Under the pieces are notes generated by a model. It had not been told where the DNA came from, made no database searches, and worked only from the letters and a program-made list of their open reading frames with translations. Source: Planctomyces sp. (GTDB lineage: Bacteria; Planctomycetota; Planctomycetia; Planctomycetales; Planctomycetaceae). From it: DNA of 54,808 bases. The position numbers and the translations under genes are program-made. Below, in pieces: positions 16,441-24,354 of this stretch (within the stretch, counting starts at the first letter, position 1; every line of letters begins with the position of its first letter). The stretch lies in NCBI GenBank assembly GCA_005798445.1, contig SYJG01000233.1:1-54808 (forward strand). Reading direction: 5' to 3'.

Positions 16441-17928
16441 ATGCACAGGCTCGCGAAGTGGCTGCTGATTGGCAGCTTGCTGTCGTTTCTGTTCTCGCGC
16501 ACGGCGGGCGCCGTCATCGATCTCGACTTGTGGCACGAACTGGCTCTGGCTCTGGAAGTCGTGGAGACCGGAAGCGTTCCGTGGCAGGATCATTTCGCGT
16601 ACACGCCGAAATTAGACATTGTTGTGCATCACGAGTGGGGCGCGGGAATGATTGGTTATGGACTGATGCGAGCGTTTGGTTCCGCTGGAATTCTCGGTGC
16701 GAAGTACGCGTTGATTTTTGGACTCGCGAGTATTTGCTGGTGCGTGGCGAGACAGCGAGGAGCCGGTGTCTTGGCCACCGGCATCGTCGCCTTTGCAGCG
16801 ATTATTCTGGGAGATCACAGTTTTTCGACGATTCGAGCGCAGATGTACTCGTACCTGCTGACCGGGTTGCTGCTGTGGGGATTTGACCGAGACCGCACCG
16901 GGGATCGACGTTGGTTAGCCGGGCTTCTGATTCTCTTCCCGCTCTGGGTGAACTTGCATGGCGGCTGCTTGGTTGGAGTGGGATTGCTCGGTGCCCACTG
17001 GTTTGAGCAATTCCTTCGCCGACAGCCGCATCGACATCTGTTAGCGGCAGGCGTGTCGCTGATTCCACTCGCGCTGCTGAATCCCTGGGGCTGGCATTAT
17101 CACGCTTATTTGGCACGTGCGATCACAATGAAGCGGCCGCAAATCGCCGAGTGGTCACCGCTGTGGGTCGAGGGAGGACTTCATCACCTGCTGGCATTTG
17201 GCGGATCGGTCTTGTTCGCGTGGCTGGTGCTACACGACGGCCGTTGGCGAAAATGTTCCGGAATTCTGTTGTTCGCCGTGACTGCCTTGGCCGGTGTGAA
17301 AAGCCAACGATTTCTCGTCTTCTACGCGATCGTCTATGCCTGTTATTTGCCGGGTATGGTCCGCCAAACAGAAATCGGTCATGAGCTCATGCGTTTTTGG
17401 TGGAAATGGAAAAAGGCACTTGTAGCGGCGTTCGCCGCAGCGAGCGTGATCTTGGTCGGGCAAGGAGTCAGGCTCGAACCGTGGCGGCTACGAATTCCGA
17501 GTCACCAAGTTCCACAGCTTGGTCCACATGTCATTTTCCCAGTTGGTGCTGTGAATTATCTCTCGGAGAATCACTTCCACGGCAACGTCTTCGTCCCATT
17601 TGGCTGGGGATCCTATGTCATGTGGAAACTGGGCCCCGAAGTGCAGATCTCATTCGACAGCCGGTACGAAGTCGCTTATCCAGACTGGCGTATGGAGGAG
17701 GATGAAGACTTTTATGATGCTCGTGGTGACTGGATGCAGGTCTTGTCGAAATACCCGACCGATCTTGTGTTGGCACCCAACAAAACGAAAGTTGCTCTCG
17801 TCATCGACTCGGTGAAAGGTTGGCGGCGAGTTTATCGCGACACACAATGCTCGATGTTTGCTCGCGACGGTGTCGATTTGCCGATCGTTGAGACTGACGC
17901 CGTACTCCCTGACGGCGTTTTTCCGTGA
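16441..17928 (+). CDS. Multi-pass membrane protein, possible GT-C fold
   Basis: A 495-residue integral membrane protein with roughly nine to ten hydrophobic helices in its first 345 residues and a soluble C-terminal domain of about 130 residues (from YLSENHFHGNVFVPFGWGSY). The N-terminal segment VIDLDLWHELALALEV places acidic and His residues in the first outer loop, as in GT-C type membrane glycosyltransferases, but I cannot identify a donor-binding signature. It starts 16 nt after the nuclease stop and may be co-transcribed with it. Role is unknown; a lipid-linked sugar transferase is one possibility. Confidence 0.6.
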   Translation: MHRLAKWLLIGSLLSFLFSRTAGAVIDLDLWHELALALEVVETGSVPWQDHFAYTPKLDIVVHHEWGAGMIGYGLMRAFGSAGILGAKYALIFGLASICWCVARQRGAGVLATGIVAFAAIILGDHSFSTIRAQMYSYLLTGLLLWGFDRDRTGDRRWLAGLLILFPLWVNLHGGCLVGVGLLGAHWFEQFLRRQPHRHLLAAGVSLIPLALLNPWGWHYHAYLARAITMKRPQIAEWSPLWVEGGLHHLLAFGGSVLFAWLVLHDGRWRKCSGILLFAVTALAGVKSQRFLVFYAIVYACYLPGMVRQTEIGHELMRFWWKWKKALVAAFAAASVILVGQGVRLEPWRLRIPSHQVPQLGPHVIFPVGAVNYLSENHFHGNVFVPFGWGSYVMWKLGPEVQISFDSRYEVAYPDWRMEEDEDFYDARGDWMQVLSKYPTDLVLAPNKTKVALVIDSVKGWRRVYRDTQCSMFARDGVDLPIVETDAVLPDGVFP

Positions 17929-17991
17929 GCGGCCGTGCTTGCTCGGACCCTGCCGTGGCGGTGACAATCACGCCGCAGACCGGAGGCGATC

Positions 17992-18489
17992 ATGAGTGAG
18001 GCCCAATTTCGTGTGCGAGTGACCAAAGATCATCTGGTCTTCAGCGCCGCGCACTTCATCACGTTCAACGGCAACATCTGCGAGCGGCTGCACGGCCACA
18101 ACTGGCGCACCGCCGTCGAACTGTCCGGGCCGCTGGATGAGAATCGCTACGTCTTCGACTTCATCGCCCTCCGCGATGCGATGCAGAAGATCGTCAACGA
18201 ATTGGACCATCACGTCCTGCTGCCAACGAAGCATCGACTAGTCCGACTCCAATCCGATGAGCGTGAAGTCACCGCCACCTTCGAGCAACGCCGCTGGGTC
18301 TTCCCACGCGAGGACTGTGTGCTGCTCCCCGTCGAGAACACGACCGCCGAAGAAATCGCCGCCTGGATCGCGATTCGACTGCGCAGCGTGGTCGCGGCGC
18401 AACCCGGCGCGAACATCAGCACGATCCAAGTTGAGGTCGAAGAGAACTTCGGCCAATGGGCCATCTGCGAACTTCCGGCCGAAGGCTGA
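17992..18489 (+). CDS. 6-pyruvoyl-tetrahydropterin synthase/QueD family enzyme
   Basis: A 165-residue member of the PTPS/6-carboxytetrahydropterin synthase family, which acts on dihydroneopterin triphosphate. The zinc ligands are visible as FSAAHF and the HGH of ICERLHGHNW, and the catalytic Cys precedes it as in the family (NIC-x3-HGH). DFIALRDAMQKIVNELDHHVLL carries the conserved Asp-His pair and VENTTAEEIAAWIA the Glu-Asn-Thr stretch. It is longer than typical QueD (about 120) because of an insert of about 30 residues before VLLPVENTT. It could serve queuosine synthesis or, given the H4MPT genes 2 kb away, pterin synthesis for methanopterin; the choice is inference. Its stop lies at the edge of a repeat element. 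Confidence 0.82.
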   Translation: MSEAQFRVRVTKDHLVFSAAHFITFNGNICERLHGHNWRTAVELSGPLDENRYVFDFIALRDAMQKIVNELDHHVLLPTKHRLVRLQSDEREVTATFEQRRWVFPREDCVLLPVENTTAEEIAAWIAIRLRSVVAAQPGANISTIQVEVEENFGQWAICELPAEG

Positions 18490-18490
18490 T

Positions 18491-18530
18491 CGCCGATCGC
18501 CGATGGCCGAAAGCCGTAATACCGTTTTTA
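18491..18530. repeat. Half copy of the GCCGATGGCC...ACCGTTTTT element
   Basis: The words CGATGGCCGAAAGCCG and ATACCGTTTTTA match, with small changes, one arm of the inverted repeat at 40651-40706. Only one arm is present here. It begins right after the stop of the PTPS-family gene and ends 22 nt before the DUF1598 start. Confidence 0.65.
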
Positions 18531-18552
18531 CCATGTCCATTTGGAATTCATC

Positions 18553-19977
18553 ATGTCACGTCGCCTCGCTCCCCTGACGCTCGTGATGTTGTTTGGATCG
18601 TTGTTGATCTCGCCGTCGCACGCCCAGTTCGGTGGAGGCGGCGGAGCCGGCGGTGGTGGCTTTGGTGGAGGCCAGGGTGGTGGTCAAGGAGGAAATCAGG
18701 GGGGCGGATTCCAGGCAGCCGGCGGCATCACAATTGACGGCGACGGCGTTCTCTCGGCTCCGAAGGCCAAGACGATATCGGAGAGCGTCGCCAAAAAACG
18801 GATGCAGGAACTCGCCAAGCAGTACCTTCCCGAAGACCTCAGCCGCAGCAGTTCGTTGCGCAAGGTGTCGCTCGTCCGGTTGGAGCGAGCGATCGCCGAG
18901 TTGAAGGAGCAAGACAAACCGATCCCGGAAGCGATGCAGTACCTCGCCGGTTTGCAGCGGATCGACTTCGTGTTCGTGTTTCCCGAAACGAAAGACCTCG
19001 TCATCGCCGGGCCCGCCGAGGCGTTCGCTCCCGACGCGAGCGGCCGAGTGATCGGCGTCAGCGGCGGCCGACCGGTCCTGCGGCTCGACGATTTGCTCGT
19101 CGCACTTCGCACTGCCGAGCGGACATCGCAGTTCGGCTGCTCGATTGATCCGGTCGATGAGCGGCTCGCAGAGCTGCAACGTTTCGTGAAAGCGAATTCC
19201 GGCGCTTCGTCTGCGAACGTCGCTCAGCAGCGATTCCAGCAGATGCAGAAAATCCTCGGCGATCAGGAGGTGAAAGTCTTCGGCGTCCCCGACGACACGC
19301 ATTTCGCTCACGCCCTGGTCGAAGCCGACTACCACATGAAGCTGATCGCCATCGGTCTGGAGAACCCGAACGTGCCGGGCATCAAGAGTCATCTGGCCCT
19401 CGTGAGGCCGGGATCGAACACGCTACAACGTTGGTGGTTCCTGCCGCTGTACGACTCGTTCAAAACCAGCGGCGACGGGTTGGCCTTCGAGTTCTCCGGC
19501 CCGCGCTGCCAACTGATGTCGCAAGAGGAACAAGCCGACGCCTTCGGCAAACGCTCGGACGCCTCGTTCACTCGGCAAAGCACTCAGGTCTTCGCCAAAG
19601 GCTTCACCGAGAAGTTTCCCGAACTGGCCAAACGCATGCCGATCTTCGCCGAGCTGCAAAACCTGTTCGACATCTCCGTGCTCGTCGCCCTGATGAAACG
19701 CGAGCAGCTTCCTCAGAAGGTCAACTGGCAACTCAGCCTGCTGCTCGACGACGCGAAGGTGCCGGTCCTGCGCGGCCCCGTCCCCAAGCACACGAAGTCG
19801 CTGCTCAGCATGAAGACCACCGGCGGCGTCGCCATTGGCCTGCTCAGCGGCGGAGTCATCATCGACAGCCATCACGTCGTGTCACAAGAGCGCAAAACGT
19901 CCGACGAAGTCATCGCCCGACGAAAATCCGAGACGCCCCCCAGCGATCTCGACACCAAACGCTGGTGGTGGGATTGA
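18553..19977 (+). CDS. DUF1598 domain protein, exported
   Basis: A 474-residue protein starting at ATG 18553 with GGAA 7-10 nt upstream; an in-frame TTG at 18541 is unlikely. A signal peptide ends near SPSHAQ and is followed by a Gly/Gln-rich segment of about 35 residues. The rest matches the planctomycete DUF1598 family: LQRIDFVFVFPETKDLVIAG, VLRLDDLLVALRTAE, SIDPVDERLAELQRFVK, HFAHALVEADYHMKLIAIGL, and a C-terminal NLFDISVLVALMKRE. The acidic-aromatic C-terminus ends in RWWWD. Location is periplasmic or surface by its signal; function unknown. Confidence 0.85.
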   Translation: MSRRLAPLTLVMLFGSLLISPSHAQFGGGGGAGGGGFGGGQGGGQGGNQGGGFQAAGGITIDGDGVLSAPKAKTISESVAKKRMQELAKQYLPEDLSRSSSLRKVSLVRLERAIAELKEQDKPIPEAMQYLAGLQRIDFVFVFPETKDLVIAGPAEAFAPDASGRVIGVSGGRPVLRLDDLLVALRTAERTSQFGCSIDPVDERLAELQRFVKANSGASSANVAQQRFQQMQKILGDQEVKVFGVPDDTHFAHALVEADYHMKLIAIGLENPNVPGIKSHLALVRPGSNTLQRWWFLPLYDSFKTSGDGLAFEFSGPRCQLMSQEEQADAFGKRSDASFTRQSTQVFAKGFTEKFPELAKRMPIFAELQNLFDISVLVALMKREQLPQKVNWQLSLLLDDAKVPVLRGPVPKHTKSLLSMKTTGGVAIGLLSGGVIIDSHHVVSQERKTSDEVIARRKSETPPSDLDTKRWWWD

Positions 19978-19982
19978 TCGTA

Positions 19983-20068
19983 GGCGAGCGGTAGGGCGTC
20001 AGCCCTCCGAGTCAGACCCGCTTAAAACTCTCCGTAAACCTCGGAGGGCTGACGCCCTACCGCTCGCC
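19983..20068. repeat. Perfect inverted repeat, family A, convergent junction
   Basis: Arms 19983-20010 and 20041-20068 are perfect 28-nt inverted copies (core GCGGTAGGGCGTCAGCCCTC) with a 30-nt spacer. It fills the gap between the converging DUF1598 and ATP-grasp genes. The arm sequence is nearly identical to that at 41852-41927 and to the single arm at 45598-45627. Confidence 0.93.
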
Positions 20069-20072
20069 GAAT

Positions 20073-21011
20073 TCACGTCACTGCCTCGATCACAATTCGC
20101 GCGACATCCATCCCCGTCACTTTCTCGAGAGCTCGCCAGCCCGGGACCGCGTTGACTTCGATCACGAAGCCTTGACCGTCGTGATCGTACAAGATGTCGA
20201 TGCCTGTGAACCTCGCCCCGGTCGCCGAGGCCGCTCGCAAGGCCCATTCCGCTTCGAGGTCCGTGACGACGTGAGCCTCGCCCCGCCCGTCACGCGACAC
20301 GTTCGTCCGAAAGTCACCATCCGACACCCGTCGCATCCCGCCGAGCACTCGTCCATCCAGCACCAGCACCCGAATATCGAACCCGCGATGTGCCACGAAC
20401 CGCTGCAAGTACAGCACGGCATCAAGACGCCCCAACGTCCGGAACGTCCGCAGCGCGAGGTCCGGATCGCTGACTCGCAAAATACCGCGACCCTCCGACC
20501 CAAAGATCGGCTTCACGACGACGTCACCACCCAGCCGCTCAAACGCCACGAGCGCGTCGTCGGAGTTCTCGCACACGACCGTCGCTGGCACCGGCAGTCC
20601 CGCTTCTTCGAGCTTCGCCGTCGTCAAATACTTGTCGACCGCACACTCAACCGACTTCGGCGAATTGAGCACCGTCACCCCTCGCGCCTCCAACCGTGCG
20701 AGGACGTCCATCCGATAAACCACCTGCTCCAACGACCCCGGCGGCATCGTCCGAATGATGACCGCATCAAACGTCGCGAGGTCCATTTCTTGAACGAGGC
20801 TCGTTTCCGGTCCCCTCTCCCCCTGAGAGAGGGCTAGGGTGAGGGAACCATCCGTCGTTCGACTCTCGCCCTCGCCACTCAGCCGCATTCCGCAGCCCGC
20901 GACGATCCGAGGAAACTCCAGCCGCAGAACCTCGTGCCCCAGCTCGCCCCCGGCCCGCTGCAACTCGCGCACATACCAACTGTCCGAATTGCCGAGCACA
21001 CCGATCAGCAT
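20073..21011 (-). CDS. RimK-like ATP-grasp ligase, H4MPT-cluster type
   Basis: A 312-residue ATP-grasp enzyme of the RimK/MptN/CofF type, which adds glutamate to an acceptor carboxylate. The N-terminal domain is IGVLGNSDSWYVRELQRAGG. The ATP-grasp core includes DKYLTTAKLEEAGLPVPAT, GGDVVVKPIFGSEGRGI (ATP-binding Lys and Gly loop), YLQRFVAHRGFDIRVLVLDG, and the metal-binding GFVIEVNAVPGWRALE (E-x-N). It is followed upstream, 22 nt away on the same strand, by the Mch gene; such a pairing is known from methylotroph and planctomycete H4MPT clusters, so a role in making the methanopterin-like cofactor is likely. About 25 residues after ECGM-like IVAGCGMRL (GEGESRTTDGSLTLALSQGE) come from an in-frame repeat. 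Confidence 0.85.
   Translation of the reverse strand: MLIGVLGNSDSWYVRELQRAGGELGHEVLRLEFPRIVAGCGMRLSGEGESRTTDGSLTLALSQGERGPETSLVQEMDLATFDAVIIRTMPPGSLEQVVYRMDVLARLEARGVTVLNSPKSVECAVDKYLTTAKLEEAGLPVPATVVCENSDDALVAFERLGGDVVVKPIFGSEGRGILRVSDPDLALRTFRTLGRLDAVLYLQRFVAHRGFDIRVLVLDGRVLGGMRRVSDGDFRTNVSRDGRGEAHVVTDLEAEWALRAASATGARFTGIDILYDHDGQGFVIEVNAVPGWRALEKVTGMDVARIVIEAVT
20812..20846. repeat. CCCTCTCCCCCTGAGAGAGGG repeat in the ATP-grasp gene
   Basis: CCCTCTC and GAGAGGG form a short hairpin followed by CTAGGGTGAGGGA. On the coding strand it encodes SLTLALSQGERG, a peptide typical of a dispersed repeat seen in many bacteria. It sits in frame between the first two subdomains of the ATP-grasp protein. 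Confidence 0.75.
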
Positions 21012-21032
21012 CTTGCCGCCTGCCTCTCCAGC

Positions 21033-21983
21033 TCAGATGTCGAACGAACGACGCAACACATCCGGCGCGACCTGCCCGAAGCAATGCACTCGCCCTGTGT
21101 CGAGATTCTGAAACACGATCTCCGCCGGGCTGAAGAGATGCGGGTCGATCTTGTAGAAGTCCCGTCCCGCGTCTTCAAAGATTTCGGCGAACGGTTTGCC
21201 ATGCGCGGCCGAACCGCTCGACGGTACTTTCGGCCCGATCGCCGCGATCGACTCGTCGTCGCCGCGCACCATCAACGTCACTCGACCGCCGTACAAGATC
21301 GCGTCGTTCGTCCGTCCGATCCCCGCGAAGTCGTCCTTCGCCACTGGAGGCAGCGGCGCGATGCCAACCGCCGAGCGGACTCGCCAGACGTCGAAGCCCA
21401 ACTCGAACAGCTTGTGCAACGACGTCTCGACCGAGCGGGCCACCACCTGAAAGTTGCCAGCGATGCTCGCCGTGCGCGCCGCCAGCAGCACAGTCATGTC
21501 CGCCGACACTCCGGTTTTCTCCGCGATCAAATCGAAGACCTCGGCCGTCGGCAGCTTGCCGGTTTCGAGCACACCGACCGCGTGAGATGGTGACTCGCGG
21601 TAATCCAATATGTGAAACAACTCTTCCCGAGCCGACGCCGCACGCATCGCTCCGGACCCCATCGCGAAGAACTTGCCGACGCTGATCTGCCACCCCGCGT
21701 ACTGGCTCAACAGACACGCTTCGACCGGCCAGTCGGTGACGACTTGCACCTGAGGCCATGCGACCTCGCCGATCGCTCCGGGGACGATCCGCACGTCGCC
21801 CAGTCCCGACAGACACACCTCGGCGAGGAAGCGGCCCGCTTCGAGACTCCCTTCGGCCTTCACGCCGAGATCGACGATTTGCCCGCCGTTTTCCAGTTCC
21901 AACAACGTCCCGCGCAGATCGCCGACCAGCGGCAGCTTCGGCTGCACCAATTCATTCGCTCGCTTGTTGAGCATCACCGACAT
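21033..21983 (-). CDS. mch: Methenyl-tetrahydromethanopterin cyclohydrolase
   Basis: A 316-residue enzyme that hydrolyses methenyl-H4MPT to formyl-H4MPT in tetrahydromethanopterin-linked C1 transfer. Recognised by family stretches GGQIVDLGVKAEGSLEAGR, YAGWQISVGKFFAMGSGAMR, AARTASIAGNFQVVARSVET, LPPVAKDDFAGIGRTNDAIL, YGGRVTLMVRGDD and YKIDPHLFSPAEIVFQNLDT. Length matches the family (about 315-325). ATG 21983 is chosen over an in-frame GTG at 22016; AAAGG lies 6-10 nt upstream. The ATP-grasp gene follows 21 nt downstream, so an operon is likely. Other H4MPT enzymes (Fae, MtdB, Fhc) are not in the window. Confidence 0.94.
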   Translation of the reverse strand: MSVMLNKRANELVQPKLPLVGDLRGTLLELENGGQIVDLGVKAEGSLEAGRFLAEVCLSGLGDVRIVPGAIGEVAWPQVQVVTDWPVEACLLSQYAGWQISVGKFFAMGSGAMRAASAREELFHILDYRESPSHAVGVLETGKLPTAEVFDLIAEKTGVSADMTVLLAARTASIAGNFQVVARSVETSLHKLFELGFDVWRVRSAVGIAPLPPVAKDDFAGIGRTNDAILYGGRVTLMVRGDDESIAAIGPKVPSSGSAAHGKPFAEIFEDAGRDFYKIDPHLFSPAEIVFQNLDTGRVHCFGQVAPDVLRRSFDI

Positions 21984-22016
21984 GGCTGGCCTTTGGACTG
22001 CGGTGACCAACGTCAC

Positions 22017-22101
22017 CGCTTTTCAAAACGGATCATTTCAATATCGACACGCGCCGGGTTACGTTCATCGTGTTTTGAAAAGCGACGACTCAGGTCGTCG
22101 C
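22017..22101. repeat. Inverted repeat plus nested hairpin upstream of mch
   Basis: Arms CGCTTTTCAAAAC (22017-22029) and GTTTTGAAAAGCG (22072-22084) are perfect 13-nt inverted copies with a 42-nt spacer. A second perfect hairpin, GCGACGAC-TCAG-GTCGTCGC (22082-22101), overlaps the right arm. The whole fills the gap between the upstream exported-protein gene and the mch start. Confidence 0.85.
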
Positions 22102-22110
22102 ACTCCAAAG

Positions 22111-22653
22111 TTATCGCTTTTTCTTCGCGAACTCCGGCAGCCCCTGCGGCTGCAATCGCAGGCGAATCTTTTCCTGGCAACAGTCGCACGGCTTAATCTC
22201 GTACATCGCGATCGAGCAGATGTCGCACCAGTAATCCATGTACTGCCGAGTCCCCTTCTCGTCGAACACGAACACCATCTGCACCTGCAAGTACGGAGTA
22301 GCCTTCTGCCGCGAACCGACCAGATCGACTCGCCGATCCCGCAATCGCTCGTCCTGGTAAAACGCCCGGCCGCGCCAGTCGGGAACGATTGGGACCAACT
22401 CCCCTTCGTCCGTTTCCAAGACGACTTGAGCCTTGAACTCGTCCGCCGCCTTCACGCCGCGACGCTTCAAAGCCTCTTGCAGAAACACAACTTTGCCGCT
22501 GAGGAGTTCTTTCGGAGCATCATCCTTGTCTTTCGTGACGCTCGTTTTCGATGCCGTCTTGTCCGCGATTGGCGAAGATGCCGGCTCTTGCGCGAGGCAC
22601 CACGCCAGTGCGAGCAGCGCGACCGACAGACCGACAATCCAACGACTCCACAT
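22111..22653 (-). CDS. Exported Cys-rich-tail protein of unknown function
   Basis: A 180-residue protein with a signal peptide (about 1-21, SVALLALAWCLAQ) and then a Lys/Asp-rich linker. The central part (LSGKVVFLQEALKRRGVKAA, VVLETDEGELVPIVPDWRGR) resembles a small beta domain. The C-terminal part has CDIC and CDCC pairs within about 16 residues (YWCDICSIAMYEIKPCDCCQ), suggesting a metal site or disulfides. Not recognised as a named family. It starts 2 nt after the stop of the next upstream gene, so the pair is likely one transcript and may act together. Confidence 0.75.
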   Translation of the reverse strand: MWSRWIVGLSVALLALAWCLAQEPASSPIADKTASKTSVTKDKDDAPKELLSGKVVFLQEALKRRGVKAADEFKAQVVLETDEGELVPIVPDWRGRAFYQDERLRDRRVDLVGSRQKATPYLQVQMVFVFDEKGTRQYMDYWCDICSIAMYEIKPCDCCQEKIRLRLQPQGLPEFAKKKR

Positions 22654-22655
22654 GG

Positions 22656-23324
22656 CTACTCGCCTGACTTGCCGATGACGACCATCCGCAGTGCGACCTT
22701 CGTTCCACCTTTGGCCGCGATCGTCGTGCTCAGCATCGTGTGTTCTTTCGCGGAATTGTGAGTCAGCGTCGGTTTCTCGACCGGCTTCTCAGAGGGTAGC
22801 AGCGAGAAGATCGCCGGGTGTGTCGAGCCGGCCGTCTTCGCACTCCGTTCTGACAACGCCTTGAACGCACCGATCGGACTCGGATCGGTGTCGACCGCCG
22901 CCGGGATCGCCAGCAAGAAATCGGCCAGATCGCTGGTGCCGACGTGATTGCCGTCCTCTGGTTGTTGGCCGTAACGCAGCGTGTAGACGCCCGCTTTGAT
23001 CTCCTGGCCGCGGAAGTCGGTGTACTTCGACTTCGCCTGCACCTGCAAGACGCCGAGCAGCTCGCCGGGGGCGAACGGGTACTTGACGCTCAATGTCGGT
23101 TTGAAGTTGGCTTTCGTCGGCACCTCTTTGACCAGCCACACCGAACAGACCGCGCCGTTCTTGTCGGAGACTCGCTGTCCCTTCGCATCGACGACGGCGG
23201 CGATTTCTTTCGAGAGACCGTCCGGAAAACCGGCGGCCTCTTCCAGTTTGCTCTCAGCTCGAACGAAGCCGGCCGATGACCAGAGCACGGCAAAGACAAG
23301 AACCCCAAATGTTGGCAATCGCAT
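22656..23324 (-). CDS. Exported protein of unknown function
   Basis: A 222-residue protein from ATG 23324 with GAGGAG upstream; another ATG at 23333 overlaps that site. Signal peptide MRLPTFGVLVFAVLWSSAGFVRAE (cleavage near A-x-A is likely, within FVRAE). The mature part contains WLVKEVPTKANFKPTLSVKY, FAPGELLGVLQVQAKSKYTD, FRGQEIKAGVYTLRYGQQPE and DLADFLLAIPAAVDTDP, consistent with a beta-rich periplasmic domain of the kind annotated as DUF2911-like or unnamed planctomycete protein. I cannot assign a function. It overlaps operonically with the Cys-rich-tail gene downstream. Confidence 0.75.
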   Translation of the reverse strand: MRLPTFGVLVFAVLWSSAGFVRAESKLEEAAGFPDGLSKEIAAVVDAKGQRVSDKNGAVCSVWLVKEVPTKANFKPTLSVKYPFAPGELLGVLQVQAKSKYTDFRGQEIKAGVYTLRYGQQPEDGNHVGTSDLADFLLAIPAAVDTDPSPIGAFKALSERSAKTAGSTHPAIFSLLPSEKPVEKPTLTHNSAKEHTMLSTTIAAKGGTKVALRMVVIGKSGE

Positions 23325-23435
23325 GAAAAGCATCTCCTCGGTGAACCGGTCCAACGGCGGATGGGCCGCGATGTTGGCGAACGAAACGTTGGACAGCATG
23401 GTACTCGCGCCGGCGGACGAATTCATCAAACACAA

Positions 23436-23472
23436 CAGCCCGGCTGTTCGGGAACAGCCGGGCTGGTTTTTT
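23436..23472 (+). terminator. Strong intrinsic terminator-like hairpin
   Basis: CAGCCCGGCTGTTC (23436-23449) pairs perfectly with GAACAGCCGGGCTG (23452-23465), followed by GTTTTTT on the plus strand. On the minus strand the tail is weaker (TTGTGTTTG). Flanking genes are on the minus strand (DUF1326 gene upstream, exported protein downstream), so the better T tract faces the wrong way. It may act in both directions or end an unseen plus-strand transcript. Confidence 0.75.
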
Positions 23473-23503
23473 GAAAGACTCGCGAATGAGCGAGCGATGC
23501 GGA

Positions 23504-24184
23504 CTACGACTTGACGCGGAACGTCGCCAGGAACGCACTGCGAGTGTTGTTGCTCGTCCATTTACCGTTGAGGCTTCCGCCTTGGTACGACTGCCGCAGC
23601 GTGTAGGCGGGCGAGAAATTCTCGACCTTCGTCAGCGGCTGGTAGTAGATCAGCTCGTTGGTGCAGATGCAGTCATTCTTCTTCATCTTTCGAGTCTCGA
23701 TCGACGCCAGCTTGCCGGCGGAGAAGACCCCTTTGCCTTCCAGGTGATCGTTCTCCAGCTTGATCGGAGCCGCGACGACGTTGAGCACGTTCTTGGTCAG
23801 TTCTTTGGCGGAGTTCTTCACGAAGGCGACCAGCGCGTCTCGTTGTTCGGCCGAGGCGGTCTCATCGACGATAATCACGGCAGCGGTCTTGCCCGGCTTC
23901 ATCGGGAAGACGCCGTCAGTGCCGAGCGTCCCTTCGGCCCTCACGATCAATGCCACTCCGAGGCCATCGATCGTCACGTCCTGCCAAGTTCCCTTTTCGA
24001 TCTTCCAAGCCATCACCGCTTCTTTGCCGGCGAGGGCCATCTCGGCATTCGCGAAACAGGGGCCGGTGTAGACGTCGCAGGTCCGAGCTTCGAGGTACTC
24101 GCCGGTAATCGTTCCGGCAGACGCGGTCCCGGCCGAGGCCAGCAGCAGTACGGTTGTTAGAATCAGAGAAAACGCTTTCATCAT
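23504..24184 (-). CDS. DUF1326 domain protein, exported
   Basis: A 226-residue protein with signal peptide (MMKAFSLILTTVLLLASAGT, cleavage near ASAG). The mature N-terminus GTITGEYLEARTCDVYTGPC is the hallmark of DUF1326, continuing with FANAEMALAGKEAVMAWKIE and WQDVTIDGLGVALIVRAEGT. Conserved Cys residues occur in ARTCDVYTGPCF and DCICTNELIYY. Function of the family is unknown. The protein ends in a soluble beta-rich tail (SNNTRSAFLATFRVKS). Start ATG 24184; the next codon is also Met. The hairpin terminator lies 31 nt beyond its stop. Confidence 0.85.
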   Translation of the reverse strand: MMKAFSLILTTVLLLASAGTASAGTITGEYLEARTCDVYTGPCFANAEMALAGKEAVMAWKIEKGTWQDVTIDGLGVALIVRAEGTLGTDGVFPMKPGKTAAVIIVDETASAEQRDALVAFVKNSAKELTKNVLNVVAAPIKLENDHLEGKGVFSAGKLASIETRKMKKNDCICTNELIYYQPLTKVENFSPAYTLRQSYQGGSLNGKWTSNNTRSAFLATFRVKS

Positions 24185-24302
24185 TCAGGCTCCTTGTCCC
24201 AGTGGACGAGTCCATTAAGTAGATCAAAAACCGACAGGGATTTTCGCCGCGACCGGCTCAAAGTGGCAAGGGAAAAATCAGAATCTGGCGTCTTCGCCCA
24301 AC

Positions 24303-24354
24303 GTAGCCGAGTCACTCCGTGACTCGAATTCCGGTCACGGAGTGACCGGGCTAC
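24303..24354. repeat. Inverted repeat, GAGTCACTCCGTGAC type, at a gene end
   Basis: Arms 24303-24323 and 24334-24354 match at 19 of 21 positions (GTAGCC-GAGTCACTCCGTGAC against its complement) with a 10-nt loop. The stop codon of the cytochrome-WD40 gene (24351-24353) lies inside the right arm, and the hairpin follows it directly on the minus strand, where it could act in termination. Its core is shared with the element at 51660-51696. Confidence 0.88.
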
